The notes: generated by a model from the sequence alone, not told the origin. Counted from the stretch's first letter, positions 1 through 9,992 are shown. The stretch: DNA of 64,000 bases from Phymatolithon calcareum (GCA_977006965.1 OZ345385.1:620001-684000); one strand, 5' to 3'. A program made the numbers and translations.

Positions 1-715
1 GGGCCACCGCGTCGATCCATGCGGTCGCGATCGTTTCTATCGCGATGCTCGTTTCCGGTGCTGTATCCATGACCGCTTCCTTCACGGTCCCCGCGGTCCC
101 GCCCGGAGCCACTACCGGGTCTCTCACGACGCGGGTTCCCTGTCGGCCGCTCATCCGTGCGTTGCCGCTTAGGCGCGTTGGCCCCACTATCATTGGATGC
201 ACCTGCCTGCAATTGCTCAGGTGTTCTGGGCCGCTTCGCATCGCGCGCTGATGCTGGGCGTCGCGATCCAGCTGCCTCGACGGGCGAACGCCCACTTTGT
301 CGTCCGCTGTTTGCTGCTCCGCTTCCAGTTCCGCTCTGTCCCGGGATACTGCTGCTGCTTGCTCGCCGCGTTAACGGCGACCGTCGTTCAGCACCTTCTC
401 CACTGTGTCCCCGCTTCACTCCGCGCGATGGCCGCCCACCACTCTTGGCCTTTTCAGAACCTTCAACCTCCATTGCCGCTTTCTGCCCTGTGTTCGAAGA
501 ACCTGCTTGCCTCGTGCTCGCTGCACCTTTCGGTGTAGGTAAAACTGATTCAGACTTTATCGGAGTTGCTTCCGCCTTAGCGCCAATAGTTTTTGGCGCG
601 GCTTGCGAGTCGCCCTTCGCATTCGCAGTCTTTATCCCGTGCCTTGACGAAGACGGGGGTGCTGCAGAGGATGCAACACTTGCTGTGTTAACAGATTTGG
701 GTTGAGCTTGAAAAA
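1..715 (-). CDS. THOC2: THO complex subunit 2-like, C-terminal low-complexity tail (partial)
   Basis: Continues the THO2-like gene in a third frame and runs off the window start. The minus strand is open from about 715 to position 1 with no stop. It encodes a Ser/Pro/Lys/Arg-rich disordered tail that becomes RD/RG-rich, as expected for the C-terminus of THO2/THOC2, which binds nucleic acid. The join to the upstream conserved domain needs one extra base in the T6 run at 711-716 (minus strand); without it the upstream frame stops at 632. The last codons lie outside the window. The composition matches the family, but disordered tails carry little homology signal, so the assignment rests mainly on position. 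Confidence 0.55.
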
Positions 716-1465
716 ATGCTCTGGAACTCGTTTAGCGTGTCCGTTTTCCAGTTTCGAAAACACACCAGTGGCAGCGAGACGCAAGTCGTCTTTCTCCGAC
801 TTCTTGACAAATGCCACAGCTTCCGTAATTTGCACGGCATTCTCTTTCACTTTCGGGTACACATCTGAAACAATATGCAGCACACTCAGCGTATTCCGAG
901 CATGCAGATACTCCTTGCAGCGAAGAAGTTTGCACAGACCAGCAGTAAGTGATTGATGCAGTTCGAAAAGATACTCACAGTACTCCTCATGTCGCCATGG
1001 CTCACCACGTCGGCCACCCTGTCCAACTTTTCGAAAACCGTGCAGGGGAGTTTTGGACGCCTCTTTTTCGAATAAATTCTTGTTGCAACGCCACTTCTCC
1101 AGGGTTGACAATATTTCTCGCAAAAATACTCCAAAGTTCGCTGCATCGTTCTCTGTGCAAGACAGTAACAAAACGGGTGCTTGTTTCGTCACCAAAGAGT
1201 AGAATGCGGGGAGGTCCACAGCAGGGACGTCCAGACCCGGAAGAAGCAACACAAATTTTGAGCAATAAGTTGCGTCGTATGCTGAGGAAAGCGCGCGCGG
1301 AAGAATGCATCGTTGTAAGAAGTGCGTAGCCGCAGATTCACGCACACTTCGCTCCTTCAGGAATATTCCAACCTGCAGGGACGCGATTTCCTCGCGCAAT
1401 GTCGACTCCACTAAGTTCCGGTGTGCAATCAAGTCCTTGCGCTCCTTTTCAAGCTTTTGAAACAT
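632..1465 (-). CDS. THOC2: THO complex subunit 2-like, conserved C-terminal domain segment
   Basis: Carries the most recognisable THO2/THOC2 block: a coiled region, a CILPRALSS-type segment, an SCTENDAANFG motif, the linker ending in CKLLRCKEYLHARN, and a DDLRLAATGV segment. In THOC2 these occur in the same order (CIFPR, SCTENEA, EYTHIRN, DLxxLAxG). THO2 is the scaffold of the nuclear THO/TREX complex that couples transcription to mRNA export. The segment follows the upstream one after a frame change near 1450-1490 and passes to the tail by another near 712. Identification is strong. Whether the gene is active depends on whether those frame changes are real. Confidence 0.75.
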   Translation of the reverse strand: MFQKLEKERKDLIAHRNLVESTLREEIASLQVGIFLKERSVRESAATHFLQRCILPRALSSAYDATYCSKFVLLLPGLDVPAVDLPAFYSLVTKQAPVLLLSCTENDAANFGVFLREILSTLEKWRCNKNLFEKEASKTPLHGFRKVGQGGRRGEPWRHEEYCEYLFELHQSLTAGLCKLLRCKEYLHARNTLSVLHIVSDVYPKVKENAVQITEAVAFVKKSEKDDLRLAATGVFSKLENGHAKRVPEHFFKLNPNLLTQQVLHPLQHPRLRQGTG

Positions 1466-2273
1466 GGTTTGAAATGGCTGACTTCACTTTCAGCCTTGAC
1501 ATTTGCTTTCGATCTCCACGCCTTGACCGGAGGAAGTTGTCCCATGTGGAAATAGCTTTGCGAAGTCTATTCCTCTCTGCATCGTACAGAGCTTCGGGGA
1601 CTTCCAGATCCCCAAGACTGAGAGTCCAGAAAACCCAATACAGTTCAGGTGCTAACATGGTCCGCACATCCGCTGGAAGAACTTCCATGTGCCACATATC
1701 CTTCGAAGAGTCTGTCTTCTTGAATGGCAGGACGGGTCGCATGAGGCTGAGCGCATCCGGTGCTAAGATGCGCAAGTCTTTCACCATTTTGGTGATCTCG
1801 ATTTCACGAAATGGTTCCCAAAAGTCAACGTCGTCGTACGAGCGGGAAGATTCCAAAGAATCCATCAAATCAATCATGGCTGAAAACTGACGCAGTGCGT
1901 TACGCGTGCCATCGTGAAGACCACCGTTCATCTTGAGAGGAAGACTCTTATTGTCCAGATGAAAGCTACCCCGAGCCGCGAGTTGAGCAACTGCAAGAAA
2001 GATACTGCAGTGCATGCCCGTCTTGTAAAACGCGCTTTTCAGGGCATGGATGGCGCTGACGCGATCTCTCTCGCGTCGGAAATCCATGACATTGCCTGGC
2101 ACATCTCCATCCCCAAGCATTTCCAAAGCCCCCTGGACGGTAGACCGTACAACTGGCCCTCCAGCTTGCGCAGCTTGTTGTCTTGAGGTCAGATTTCGTT
2201 CGACGTCGATGTCTGTAACAGCCAGAATTATCTGATTTAACACAGACGATTCGTGTAGCACCCCGACATGCAA
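1449..2273 (-). CDS. THOC2: THO complex subunit 2-like, central segment
   Basis: Upstream part of the same THO2-like gene. It includes the LAPELYWVFWTLSLGDLEVP block, which matches the THOC2 'LTPxLYVTFWxLxxYDLxVP' signature, followed by a basic helical stretch. The frame opens after a TGA at about 2274 and has no ATG at its start, so it must be entered from another frame; the alternative frame upstream (about 2273-2337) looks protein-like. About 1000 residues of N-terminal THO2 sequence expected from the family are not visible beyond 2340. The locus is therefore either 5'-truncated or split by introns not resolved here. Confidence 0.7.
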   Translation of the reverse strand: MHVGVLHESSVLNQIILAVTDIDVERNLTSRQQAAQAGGPVVRSTVQGALEMLGDGDVPGNVMDFRRERDRVSAIHALKSAFYKTGMHCSIFLAVAQLAARGSFHLDNKSLPLKMNGGLHDGTRNALRQFSAMIDLMDSLESSRSYDDVDFWEPFREIEITKMVKDLRILAPDALSLMRPVLPFKKTDSSKDMWHMEVLPADVRTMLAPELYWVFWTLSLGDLEVPEALYDAERNRLRKAISTWDNFLRSRRGDRKQMSRLKVKSAISNHVSKA

Positions 2274-2639
2274 TCATAAAGCCAAATGAAGCTTCATGGC
2301 GTTTTCTCAAAGCTGCCCCAATCATCTCCAGCTGCATTGAGAGCTTCCAAACTCATAAGAGGAGGACCTCATGCTCCACAGCCGTCCTGAATAGTCAGAA
2401 AAAGTGCTGCCGTTCGCAGTTTTGGGAGCAGGGGTTAACAAAAATGTTGCATATCTGTGGAATTGGCGTTGTTCTGTGCACGCGTTCTCCTCTTGGACCA
2501 GCGCAATAATTTAGGGAAGATCTCCGTGTAGGGGAGGACCGACACGGACTGGCGGACCACCGCAGAAGAGAGGCGGACTGTGCCTTGGGAAGCGATGGAC
2601 CATTGCTTATCATAGCTCACTTGCTATTGGTCGTAAAAA

Positions 2640-4090
2640 CAAATGAAAACGACACCAAGAAATACTGACCAATAAAAGAACACCAACAGCTCACCAGTAC
2701 TCACTCACAAACAAAATCACCAGCATTCTAACTCACCAACTATCATAATCTTGACCACTGCAGTAAATGAATTATTCCTTTTGATCAAAAGAACTCAGAA
2801 AAATATTCACAAAACTGCAGTTATGTACAGCAAGGCCTACAGTACACTATGCGGCCAAATGGCCTTTTTTGAGCCATGGAGAATTTGGCGCCAATATAAA
2901 CTCTCTCTTAGTTCGTGACTTTTCCGATTGTTTTTTTGATCTGTTTTAGAAAGACGAGATTTGGGAACTTGTACCAAGTTGTTCTATTCAATAAAAATTG
3001 CTTAAACAAATCGCCGAGATGCTGTGATTCTTTTCGTCTTCCCACTGCTTAGCGAAACGCTCCGCATCTTATGTTGATTTTAAAAAGAAGTGAGATTGAG
3101 CTATTAAACGTTAAGCGCCTTTCGCTGTAGCGATGACAGCGATAACACATCTCCTTTAAACGAGACCTCTCTAGAGGAGGAGCCCCCTGGGTCTGTCATG
3201 CACCCGTCAAATAGTACACACACTTGTACTGCGAGTACAGTACAGTATAGCGAAGAAAAACGCTGCGCATGCCAAAGGGATCTTGGAGGAAAAACGGTAT
3301 AATAATTTCGTAGTTATGGCGCTGCAGGCCGCGTCCTAGGCTTTGCGAGTACAGTACTGGGCCCTTCTGGCGTGGGGGAAAGAGGCAACTGACTAACGCT
3401 TTACAGTACAGTACTTCCTGTGGTTTGCCTACAGTACAGTACTGGCCGGAGTACGACAATCCAGGGGACGATATCAGCTTACCGACCCCTGGACAATCAC
3501 TCCTTTGCAGTCACGTGCATCATACAGTAACTAATTATGCTCACCAAGGCTACTTGCCGCTATCATACAGTACAGTACTGTATTGGGTTTCTCGTCGATA
3601 TGTGTACAGAACTGTATCATGTTTGGCGCGAATCCTTTTCCTAGTGCGATCGTGCCGCGCGATCGCACGTGCTAGGAAGAGGATTAATCGTCTCAAGCTT
3701 GCAAATTCACACTTTCCATGGCGCAGTCTGACTTGGCCGTGCTGAATGATTAATTTCCTCATTAGGAATGGAATTTGAAACGCAAGTCTCGACTTGCGTC
3801 TGAAACGCGTTTCAGAACGCCGTCGTATTCACTGTGCTGCACAATCCTTCGCCCAGTACCTTACAGTACTGTGCAGTAGAAACGATCATGCGGGGATTCC
3901 GGTCCCGGGAACTGAACTGTAATTCGACTGCGTCCGTCATTTTGCCTATTTTTTGTAATCGTGGGTGTGTTAGTTTCATAAAAACGGCACAAATGAACGC
4001 CACTGTTCACTAACGACGGAACTCGGCAGTCTCGTTCAAAATTCTACTTCCGTTTTTACCAATCCCCAATCCCCACCCTCGCTCGCCACC
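2640..4090. other. Non-coding spacer
   Basis: No credible gene. The left half is AT-rich. The right half holds the cluster of ACAGTACTGT-type words listed separately and ends in a pyrimidine-rich leader before the bZIP-like gene. Around 3641-3690 there is an imperfect inverted repeat built on CGATCGCAC/TCCTAG words. Confidence 0.6.
3225..3885. repeat. Cluster of TACAGTACTGTA-type palindromic words
   Basis: At least six occurrences of ACAGTACAGTA or ACAGTACTGT are visible, near 3233, 3349, 3402, 3431, 3571 and 3864. Several overlap as TACAGTACAGTACT. The word is its own reverse complement around AGTACT. Single copies also recur elsewhere, for example near 8990, 13520, 27048, 43972 and 44055. 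It is not a regular tandem array: spacing varies from about 30 to 300 bp. Its role is unknown. Confidence 0.6.
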
Positions 4091-4165
4091 CTTCCCGTTG
4101 AGCGCACACACAACCTCTTCAACCCTCTTCTTCCTTCCGAACTCATCCACGCGAAGCCCGTGCGA

Positions 4166-4248
4166 GCACGACCACACCGGACTGGTCTGGTCTGGTCTGG
4201 TCTGGTCTGGTCTGTTCTGGACTGGACTGGACTGGACTGGACTGGACC
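4166..4248 (+). repeat. CTGGT/CTGGA pentanucleotide minisatellite in the 5' leader
   Basis: A run of CTGGT units changes to a run of CTGGA units. It lies just upstream of the chosen bZIP start. If the frame were read from the earlier ATG at 4098 it would encode a GLVWS/GLDWT repeat, which looks like translated simple repeat rather than protein. Confidence 0.85.
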
Positions 4249-4298
4249 GCCCCGTCCCGCACCTCACCGCACGGCGCCCATCCCTGTCTACCTCTCCC

Positions 4299-6896
4299 AT
4301 GGCGATGAACCCCGCCGCGATGGCGGCCGCCATCCGCCAGGTGGCCCAGGGTGCCGGGCCACATGTCAACTGGATGAACAAACCAATACCCAGCATGTGC
4401 GACATTCTCGAACATGTTTTCAACCTCGCCCAATCTGTATGGGCCCGCGAATTTCTCTTCTTCCCCAACCCTCATGTCGATGCCGGTGTCCTCACATCTC
4501 CTCTTAACCTGCAGTACAAGGTGGCCGGTCAAATCAGACAAGACGTCAAGGCCGGACGCGTTGGACCGTACATCAGAAACTCCTACATTGGCCGCGGTGC
4601 CGACGATACTGGCTCTGATCGGCAGTTCAACTGCGATTGGGTCATTATTCCAGCTTTCAATTTTGGACAGCAGGGTGCTTGTTACTTCATGCAAAAGACT
4701 CACACGGGTCCAACTCAGGATCACAATGGTGCCATTCAATCTGCACTTTACCGAATCATCACAGATAATGTTACCGGAGAGGTGCTTTATGTCGGTGACA
4801 TGCCGGAAACTGATACATTCCAAGTCGTGCACATGGTTCATCTTAACGGCGCTTATCATCAACGGTCAATGTGTGTTTTTGAAGGTTCGGTCCTCCGTTC
4901 TGCACTCACGGCCGATAACGGCCGTATCTCTATTCCGCAAGTCGTTAAAGCACTCGTCTTGTATTTCCACACGCGCGAAACCCGCATCTGCATAACGTGC
5001 GGTGCTCATCCCTCAATGTGCTGCAATTGTCCGGTGTCTCTTCGTCAATCTGAACACCCTAACGACCTGCGTTTCTATGCGCATAACACCCGCACGCATC
5101 TCGGCCATTATTCTGGTAAGCAGACTGTGCTGTATTTGAAAAAAGGCGCTGTTGTGAGCACCGATATTGAGTATACATTGCATCGAACCAACACGGACAC
5201 AAATCTAGATACTGTACTATCTTTGCGACGATGGGCGGTTCGAGATCGACTTGGTGCGGCCGTGCAACGCGCATTTGGAAAATATGTCCAGCGCCCACCG
5301 ATCAGTACCGTCGCGGTCGCCGCCACGATAATGAATGTGGACAAAAGTTTTGATGAGATTGTGGACGTCCTTGCAGAATCCGACAATCCACACTTGGTGG
5401 CGCATCGGCATTACACTCGGTCCCTGTTTGGCTCCTCTTCCTCCCAGGTTTCCGCGGGACTGTCTGATGGTTCCTCTTGGGAAAATTCACAGGGCTGTCG
5501 GATGGTCACGGCTGGCGATGAAATGGACATTTCGCAATCTGTAGTGCCGGAATACAATGTGAATGGTCCTATTGCCATTTCAAACTTGGGAGGAAACCAC
5601 TGTGAGCGCAGTGATCAAATTCAACAGATGCGCCTTTTGCACCCGACGCGCAATGTGGCGGAGGAAGTACGACTTGCGGAGCAACTTGCCATTGCGCAGC
5701 AACAAGTGGAAAGAGAACGTCAGGTGGATCAATTGCGTATGTTGGAGACGCAACGGCGAGCAGTGCAGCAACTGCAGTTGGCGGAGCAACAGGAACTACT
5801 ACAGCAGAGACAATTTTTGGAACAACAGAGAGAACTGACATATCAGCAGTGCCTGGCTAAAGAGCAGCAACAAAAGCGTGTTGCTATCGAACAACAGGCT
5901 GTGCAACATCAGCATCTAACCCAACAACAGGCCCTTGAACACAGGGATTTCGTGCGGCAGCAGCGAGCCATAGGGCAGCAGCAAGTGGCAGCGCAGCAGC
6001 TTGAATTGTGTCAGGTGCGACAGGAGGTCATTCAAGAGCGTGGGGGACAGTTACAAGATGCGAACATAACGCCGGCAGTGCAGAGCATGGCGACGAACAC
6101 ATCCGCTCTAGGTGAGGCTCTGATGCAGGCATTCACTGAAAGCGCGCGACGTTCGCTCCAGTCTTGTACGGACGGTGTGGAGCAAAAACGTTTGAACTCA
6201 TTTCTGCCGGGCAATGGATCGCACGAGATTGTCAACAGTCAAGGTGCGCTATCTCATGCGTCTAACTCAGTTGGTTTTGGAAAAAGACCAAGATCCGATG
6301 TCGGTTATAATGTATGTTACATGCCGCAAGCTCCTCGCGTGCTCACCGGGGAACAAATGGGCGCACCGATGGGGAACCCGCAAGTTTCTGATATAAGTCG
6401 CCCGCAGGCAGACGTGACAGCGAGTTCCGGCTCCGCGATTTTCTCTCGAAGCACAGCGCTTCGCACCACGGCTGGGCAATCGCCAATGGACGGCGGCACA
6501 GAAGTATTACCTGGTGGATGGCACAATGGCGGTGTTATCGGTCGTGCGGTCGATAATGGAATAGCTCCCTCACAGCCTCGGCGACCTGCACCTACGGAGA
6601 GAAGATTATTACCGCGAGGACCGCAGCCAGCACTTCAGCCCCCGGAGGACCCGAAGAGGAAACGGGAACTTGACATGCGTATCCGAAAACGAGAAGCCGC
6701 TAGAAGAAGTGACGCGAGAAGATTGGCGAGAGTGCAACGATTGCAGGTGCAAAAGAATGAGTTGGAGCGCACGACGGATGAGTTGCGGGTGAAACAGGCG
6801 AAACTTCTGGAGGAGAATGCAATGCTGAGGAGACAGGTCGCTGCGCCGGGAACGTGTGTGCCATCAGTGTACAGTAGATCGGTCGAACTGCCGTAA
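4299..6896 (+). CDS. bZIP-like protein with N-terminal Cys-cluster domain and long Gln-rich coiled coil
   Basis: Probable nuclear DNA-binding regulator of 865 aa. I chose the ATG at 4299 because the in-frame ATG at 4098 reads through a minisatellite. Residues 1 to about 330 form a globular region with a Cys cluster (CITCGAHPSMCCNC). About 430-590 is extremely Gln-rich helix with LAEQQ-type heptads, and 590-790 is low complexity. The last ~80 residues are bZIP-shaped: a basic segment (RKREAARRSDARRLAR) followed by five leucines in exact heptads (positions about 6752-6836). Canonical bZIPs have Asn-x7-Arg in the basic region; here those two positions are Lys and Asp. DNA binding may therefore be altered or lost, and it could act as a dimerising partner. 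I do not recognise the N-terminal domain. Confidence 0.75.
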   Translation: MAMNPAAMAAAIRQVAQGAGPHVNWMNKPIPSMCDILEHVFNLAQSVWAREFLFFPNPHVDAGVLTSPLNLQYKVAGQIRQDVKAGRVGPYIRNSYIGRGADDTGSDRQFNCDWVIIPAFNFGQQGACYFMQKTHTGPTQDHNGAIQSALYRIITDNVTGEVLYVGDMPETDTFQVVHMVHLNGAYHQRSMCVFEGSVLRSALTADNGRISIPQVVKALVLYFHTRETRICITCGAHPSMCCNCPVSLRQSEHPNDLRFYAHNTRTHLGHYSGKQTVLYLKKGAVVSTDIEYTLHRTNTDTNLDTVLSLRRWAVRDRLGAAVQRAFGKYVQRPPISTVAVAATIMNVDKSFDEIVDVLAESDNPHLVAHRHYTRSLFGSSSSQVSAGLSDGSSWENSQGCRMVTAGDEMDISQSVVPEYNVNGPIAISNLGGNHCERSDQIQQMRLLHPTRNVAEEVRLAEQLAIAQQQVERERQVDQLRMLETQRRAVQQLQLAEQQELLQQRQFLEQQRELTYQQCLAKEQQQKRVAIEQQAVQHQHLTQQQALEHRDFVRQQRAIGQQQVAAQQLELCQVRQEVIQERGGQLQDANITPAVQSMATNTSALGEALMQAFTESARRSLQSCTDGVEQKRLNSFLPGNGSHEIVNSQGALSHASNSVGFGKRPRSDVGYNVCYMPQAPRVLTGEQMGAPMGNPQVSDISRPQADVTASSGSAIFSRSTALRTTAGQSPMDGGTEVLPGGWHNGGVIGRAVDNGIAPSQPRRPAPTERRLLPRGPQPALQPPEDPKRKRELDMRIRKREAARRSDARRLARVQRLQVQKNELERTTDELRVKQAKLLEENAMLRRQVAAPGTCVPSVYSRSVELP

Positions 6897-6986
6897 TCGG
6901 AGAACGGCTGATGCATGTAGAGATGATCGTCAATATCAGTGATACTGATTATTTTAAATACGTCATGAATCCGGTTGAGCACCCTA

Positions 6987-7217
6987 ATGTCTTCGTCCGA
7001 CGAATCCTCCGTTGACACACAGGTATCTGACAATATCGGGAGCTGTGATGTGTGCACCCACCTATTGCGTTCGCACGAGTGGAAGAATTGCAATATCCAG
7101 GAAACAGAGACACAAGAGGGGTGCAATACCCAAAAACTTACCTGTCTTACCTGTACGTCCATTTGCTTCGACTGCAGCGCGCACCCAACGCCTTTACCAT
7201 CGCATACCGGGAATTAA
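6987..7217 (+). CDS. Small cysteine-rich ORF, function unknown (copy 1)
   Basis: 76 aa, starting 8 bp inside the duplicated block. An acidic Ser/Asp N-terminus is followed by CDVC, then isolated cysteines and a CLTC...CFDC cluster, nine cysteines in all, suggesting zinc binding. It resembles the Cys-rich tail of some transposases, but I cannot place it in a family. A stop follows shortly after the cysteines. It may be a fragment of a longer gene cut by the duplication edge. It could also be chance, because overlapping frames in this region are open too. Confidence 0.35.
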   Translation: MSSSDESSVDTQVSDNIGSCDVCTHLLRSHEWKNCNIQETETQEGCNTQKLTCLTCTSICFDCSAHPTPLPSHTGN

Positions 7218-7326
7218 AATTGAGTTTCAGAGACCCGCAACTTTCTTCGCATGAACTTCCTTCTTGCATCCATGCAGACTATTTTCTTGGGCCACTACAA
7301 GCTCTACAGAAGTGCCTAGAACATAT

Positions 7327-8673
7327 TTATCCCGTGTAGAATAGTATTGGGTCCTTCGGACGTGCCGGAACCTCAAGCGTGGTAAATCTGGGTACTAAAT
7401 CATTGGTTTCATCAATAAAACTGCCTCCATGTAAGCTTGCAACACCTGCTCGGTTATCTGAAGGTGCGTATATGGGATATCTGCTCGCAGAGAATACCGT
7501 GGAGTGGAACCGATTGTTCGCAAGTTGCATGTCAATCGCCCAGCCATCATCGATACCTGGTAGTTGACTAACTGTGCGCCTGCGCGACGCCGGGCTCGCA
7601 TGCCCACGAATAATTCCATGCAGTTTGTTCTTCTTCAAGAATCGCTCAACTGCACTCGGTCCGTACTTCAGACAGATAGTCTGGTCACCGCGAGTTGAAT
7701 TTGGCGCATAGCCAGTCACGTCCAGCGCAGGATCGGCCCAAGTGACGCGGCATGATATTATATCTCCCCATGGATTCCAGTTTCGAACAACGCAATTAAT
7801 TTGATTTAGCGAGCCCGCTAAACTCTCCTCAGGAACATAATTTCCGAGTAGCTGACGCATGTATGCTTGGCTGTCAGGAAATATTCCACCATGGACCACC
7901 AACACTCTACGCTCCCCCGTGCGTAAAGGAAGTTTCCATACTTCCTTCGGTACTTGCACAGTACTTTGGCCGTCCATACTAGAGCTTTGAGCCCACACTG
8001 GCACCTTGTCGCCTCGCCAGCGCACGAAAGTGGACACCACTGCAGCGAGCGGGCATAACGACACTGAGTTCCAGAACGGGTCCCAGAGATCCGCGCCATA
8101 CTTCGCATACAGTTCCGCCTTGCATCCGTACCGCTCCATCTGCTCACGAAACTCATGGTTGCCCCTGAGCAAAACCACGTGCCCAGGCCACGTGAGCTTC
8201 ATAGCAAACAACGCAAAAACCACTTCGCAGCCCCACGGCCCTCTGTCCACAAAGTCTCCATCGAATACGTAAAACCGCTTGTCGCTCGGCCACCCAAGCT
8301 TATCGATAATACCCAGCAAATCATGAACATGCCCGTGCAAATCTCCTACAACGTGGACCACCGCGTCGGCGCCGACGAACATATCCACGATGTTTTTGTC
8401 TTTTTTTACTGTATCGGTGGCATCTTCGAGAAGCCTCTGCGCCTCGGCGACGTGGAAAACAGACGTTGCGAGGAATTCCGGTTTCTCAAACGAGCTGGCG
8501 TGCAAGCGTTGCGCAAAATTCCTTGTCCATTCAGCATCAATTCTTGTCGATCCCGGGTACGCCAAAGGCCCTTGTTGGTTCAGGGCATCAATCGCTTCTA
8601 TGGAAAAGGTCCCCAGCGCATGGCCGCTCCCGCAGTCGAATGCGGCAGAAGGACCAGATCTCGTCGTAATCAT
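7327..8673 (-). CDS. PPP-family serine/threonine protein phosphatase (copy 1)
   Basis: 448-aa metallophosphatase. All catalytic signatures are present in order: GDLHGH (metal His/Asp), GDFVDRG (bridging Asp), LLRGNHE (Asn and catalytic His), VVHGG (metal His) and IIRGH (metal His). An N-terminal extension of about 110 residues and an insert before VVHGG resemble the PP5/PPEF side of the family more than PP1 or PP2A. No EF-hand or TPR is visible. The ATG at 8673 is the first in frame, the frame is intact, and the same protein is encoded in copy 2. It would dephosphorylate phospho-Ser/Thr; substrates are unknown. Its 3' end faces the Cys-rich ORF. Confidence 0.85.
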   Translation of the reverse strand: MITTRSGPSAAFDCGSGHALGTFSIEAIDALNQQGPLAYPGSTRIDAEWTRNFAQRLHASSFEKPEFLATSVFHVAEAQRLLEDATDTVKKDKNIVDMFVGADAVVHVVGDLHGHVHDLLGIIDKLGWPSDKRFYVFDGDFVDRGPWGCEVVFALFAMKLTWPGHVVLLRGNHEFREQMERYGCKAELYAKYGADLWDPFWNSVSLCPLAAVVSTFVRWRGDKVPVWAQSSSMDGQSTVQVPKEVWKLPLRTGERRVLVVHGGIFPDSQAYMRQLLGNYVPEESLAGSLNQINCVVRNWNPWGDIISCRVTWADPALDVTGYAPNSTRGDQTICLKYGPSAVERFLKKNKLHGIIRGHASPASRRRTVSQLPGIDDGWAIDMQLANNRFHSTVFSASRYPIYAPSDNRAGVASLHGGSFIDETNDLVPRFTTLEVPARPKDPILFYTG

Positions 8674-8759
8674 CCAGAAGGAGATGGACGAATTCTGTCT
8701 TCATTTTCTGGGTTCCTCGTGCATACCTATGATAAATATTTTCGATATCAACTATAGAT

Positions 8760-8970
8760 GATATGGGTCGTTTTCAAAATCAAGATAATCAAATGTCACT
8801 TTTTGAGTTTTCGTTTTTAATATATATTATATAAATATGAAGGTCCTGACAAACGTAGGACAGATTAGAAATTAAAATTTCAAAATAATTTTGGAGCAAC
8901 TCGAGTCCAATACGGTAGAGACAAAAAGTAGACCCATACGGTCTCTTCGGGATTCGTGTTGTCAATCTGC
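8760..8970. other. AT-rich intergenic promoter candidate (copy 1)
   Basis: Very AT-rich stretch upstream of the phosphatase start, including TTTTTAATATATATTATATAAA at about 8813-8835. It plausibly holds the phosphatase promoter. No gene seen. Confidence 0.35.
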
Positions 8971-8974
8971 GACA

Positions 8975-9992
8975 CTACTGACCTGGGCAAGTACTGTACT
9001 TGGATCCTGGAGTACAGTGGCGGTATACCAGATACCCTTGCACGTGGAGCCACCGCATTCGACCGCCTTTCTGCACGCCCATATGTTGTCCTTCTACTTT
9101 TTCACACACCATATCCCTTCGAAAGTCACAGAGGCACATCTTTGTGTTGCAGCCTCGCCCCACAGTCTTGATCAGGTTCTTCTCCAGTGCGCAAACGCCA
9201 ACCTAGGAAGTAGACCGGTATTGCTATCACTCCAGTTGCAAAGAGATGACTCACATTTCTGTCCATCACTCCAGGAAGATCTGCAGTCGCTATGATCGGT
9301 GCAAAGCTGGCCCATTTCGCGCGGCTTGATACAAAAAGATTTCGCGACCTGCTTAAGAAATGAGGTACACAGCAACCATGGCATTCATCATTATCCTCGC
9401 ATTCCATTCCAAAAGACTTCTTTTTCTGACAGCTTCCAGGTTCACCACTTCCACTAGCTTTGCACTACAGCCCCATGCTTTGGTTGCACCCATCTTCAGA
9501 TCCATTGCAGTCACTGCCAAGCAAGCCAATATTATCGACAACGCACCGCTTCCTCTTCTTGGAACATAGCACGCCATCCTCACATACTCTTTCCACTGTT
9601 GGATCACATTTCGCGCCATTCTGTAATCGATGCAAGCATACATTCCCCTTGCCCTTCATTGTAGCGCACCTTAAACCATCCAGGCAGCTGTCAAGCGAGA
9701 TGCCAGAGCCATCCTTGCTGTAGTAGGTCTTGCATTTCCCCGATTCTCCGACTCGCAGCGAGCACATGCCGAGTGGCTCAACTTCATAATCAACGAATTT
9801 CTCATCATCTTCAACATCACAGTATTGATGCGATGGACATTCGCCGTCAGATATACATTCATATCTGCGAGCGTTGAAATTAGCCGTCGAAGGCTTTCTA
9901 GTTTCAGCGGCCACATAGAGATATGTCGGAGGGTAAGACATAAACGCTAAGATGAGTATGGCGCGGAGTAGTTGATGTGATTTGTGTGCCAT
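8975..9992 (-). pseudogene. Secreted cysteine-rich protein, broken (copy 1)
   Basis: The intact first part (9992 to 9465) starts at an ATG followed by a basic-hydrophobic signal peptide (about residues 1-30). It then has closely spaced cysteines in EGF/Dickkopf-like spacing (CISDGECPSHQYC and similar), pointing to a disulfide-rich secreted or surface protein. At 9465 an in-frame TAG interrupts. The same frame then continues with more Cys-rich sequence (CEDNDECHGCC), and after frame changes further Cys motifs appear (CTDHSDC, CNTKMCLC) down to about 8975. The same breaks are in copy 2, so they predate the duplication or are shared assembly errors. The upstream in-frame ATG at 10043 is less likely because it precedes the signal peptide. 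Confidence 0.6.

Noticed and set aside
157-705. 182-aa plus-strand ORF at the window start
   Set aside because: It is antisense to the open THO2-like tail, whose composition fits the family better.
1449-1490. A 34-bp GT...AG intron joining the THO2-like segments
   Set aside because: Shorter than any plausible spliceosomal intron and much shorter than the 99- and 109-bp introns found in the JMJD7-like gene.
4098-4298. N-terminal extension of the bZIP ORF (GLVWS repeats)
   Set aside because: It translates a CTGGT/CTGGA minisatellite and a pyrimidine-rich leader; the ATG at 4299 starts normal-looking protein.
8155-8757. 200-aa plus-strand ORF (and its copy at 19513-20115)
   Set aside because: Antisense shadow of the phosphatase, whose catalytic motifs are unambiguous.
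9465-9467. Recoding of TAG or TAA as sense codons
   Set aside because: Intact genes here end at ordinary stops of all three kinds and no consistent reassignment explains the broken ones; loss of function is simpler.
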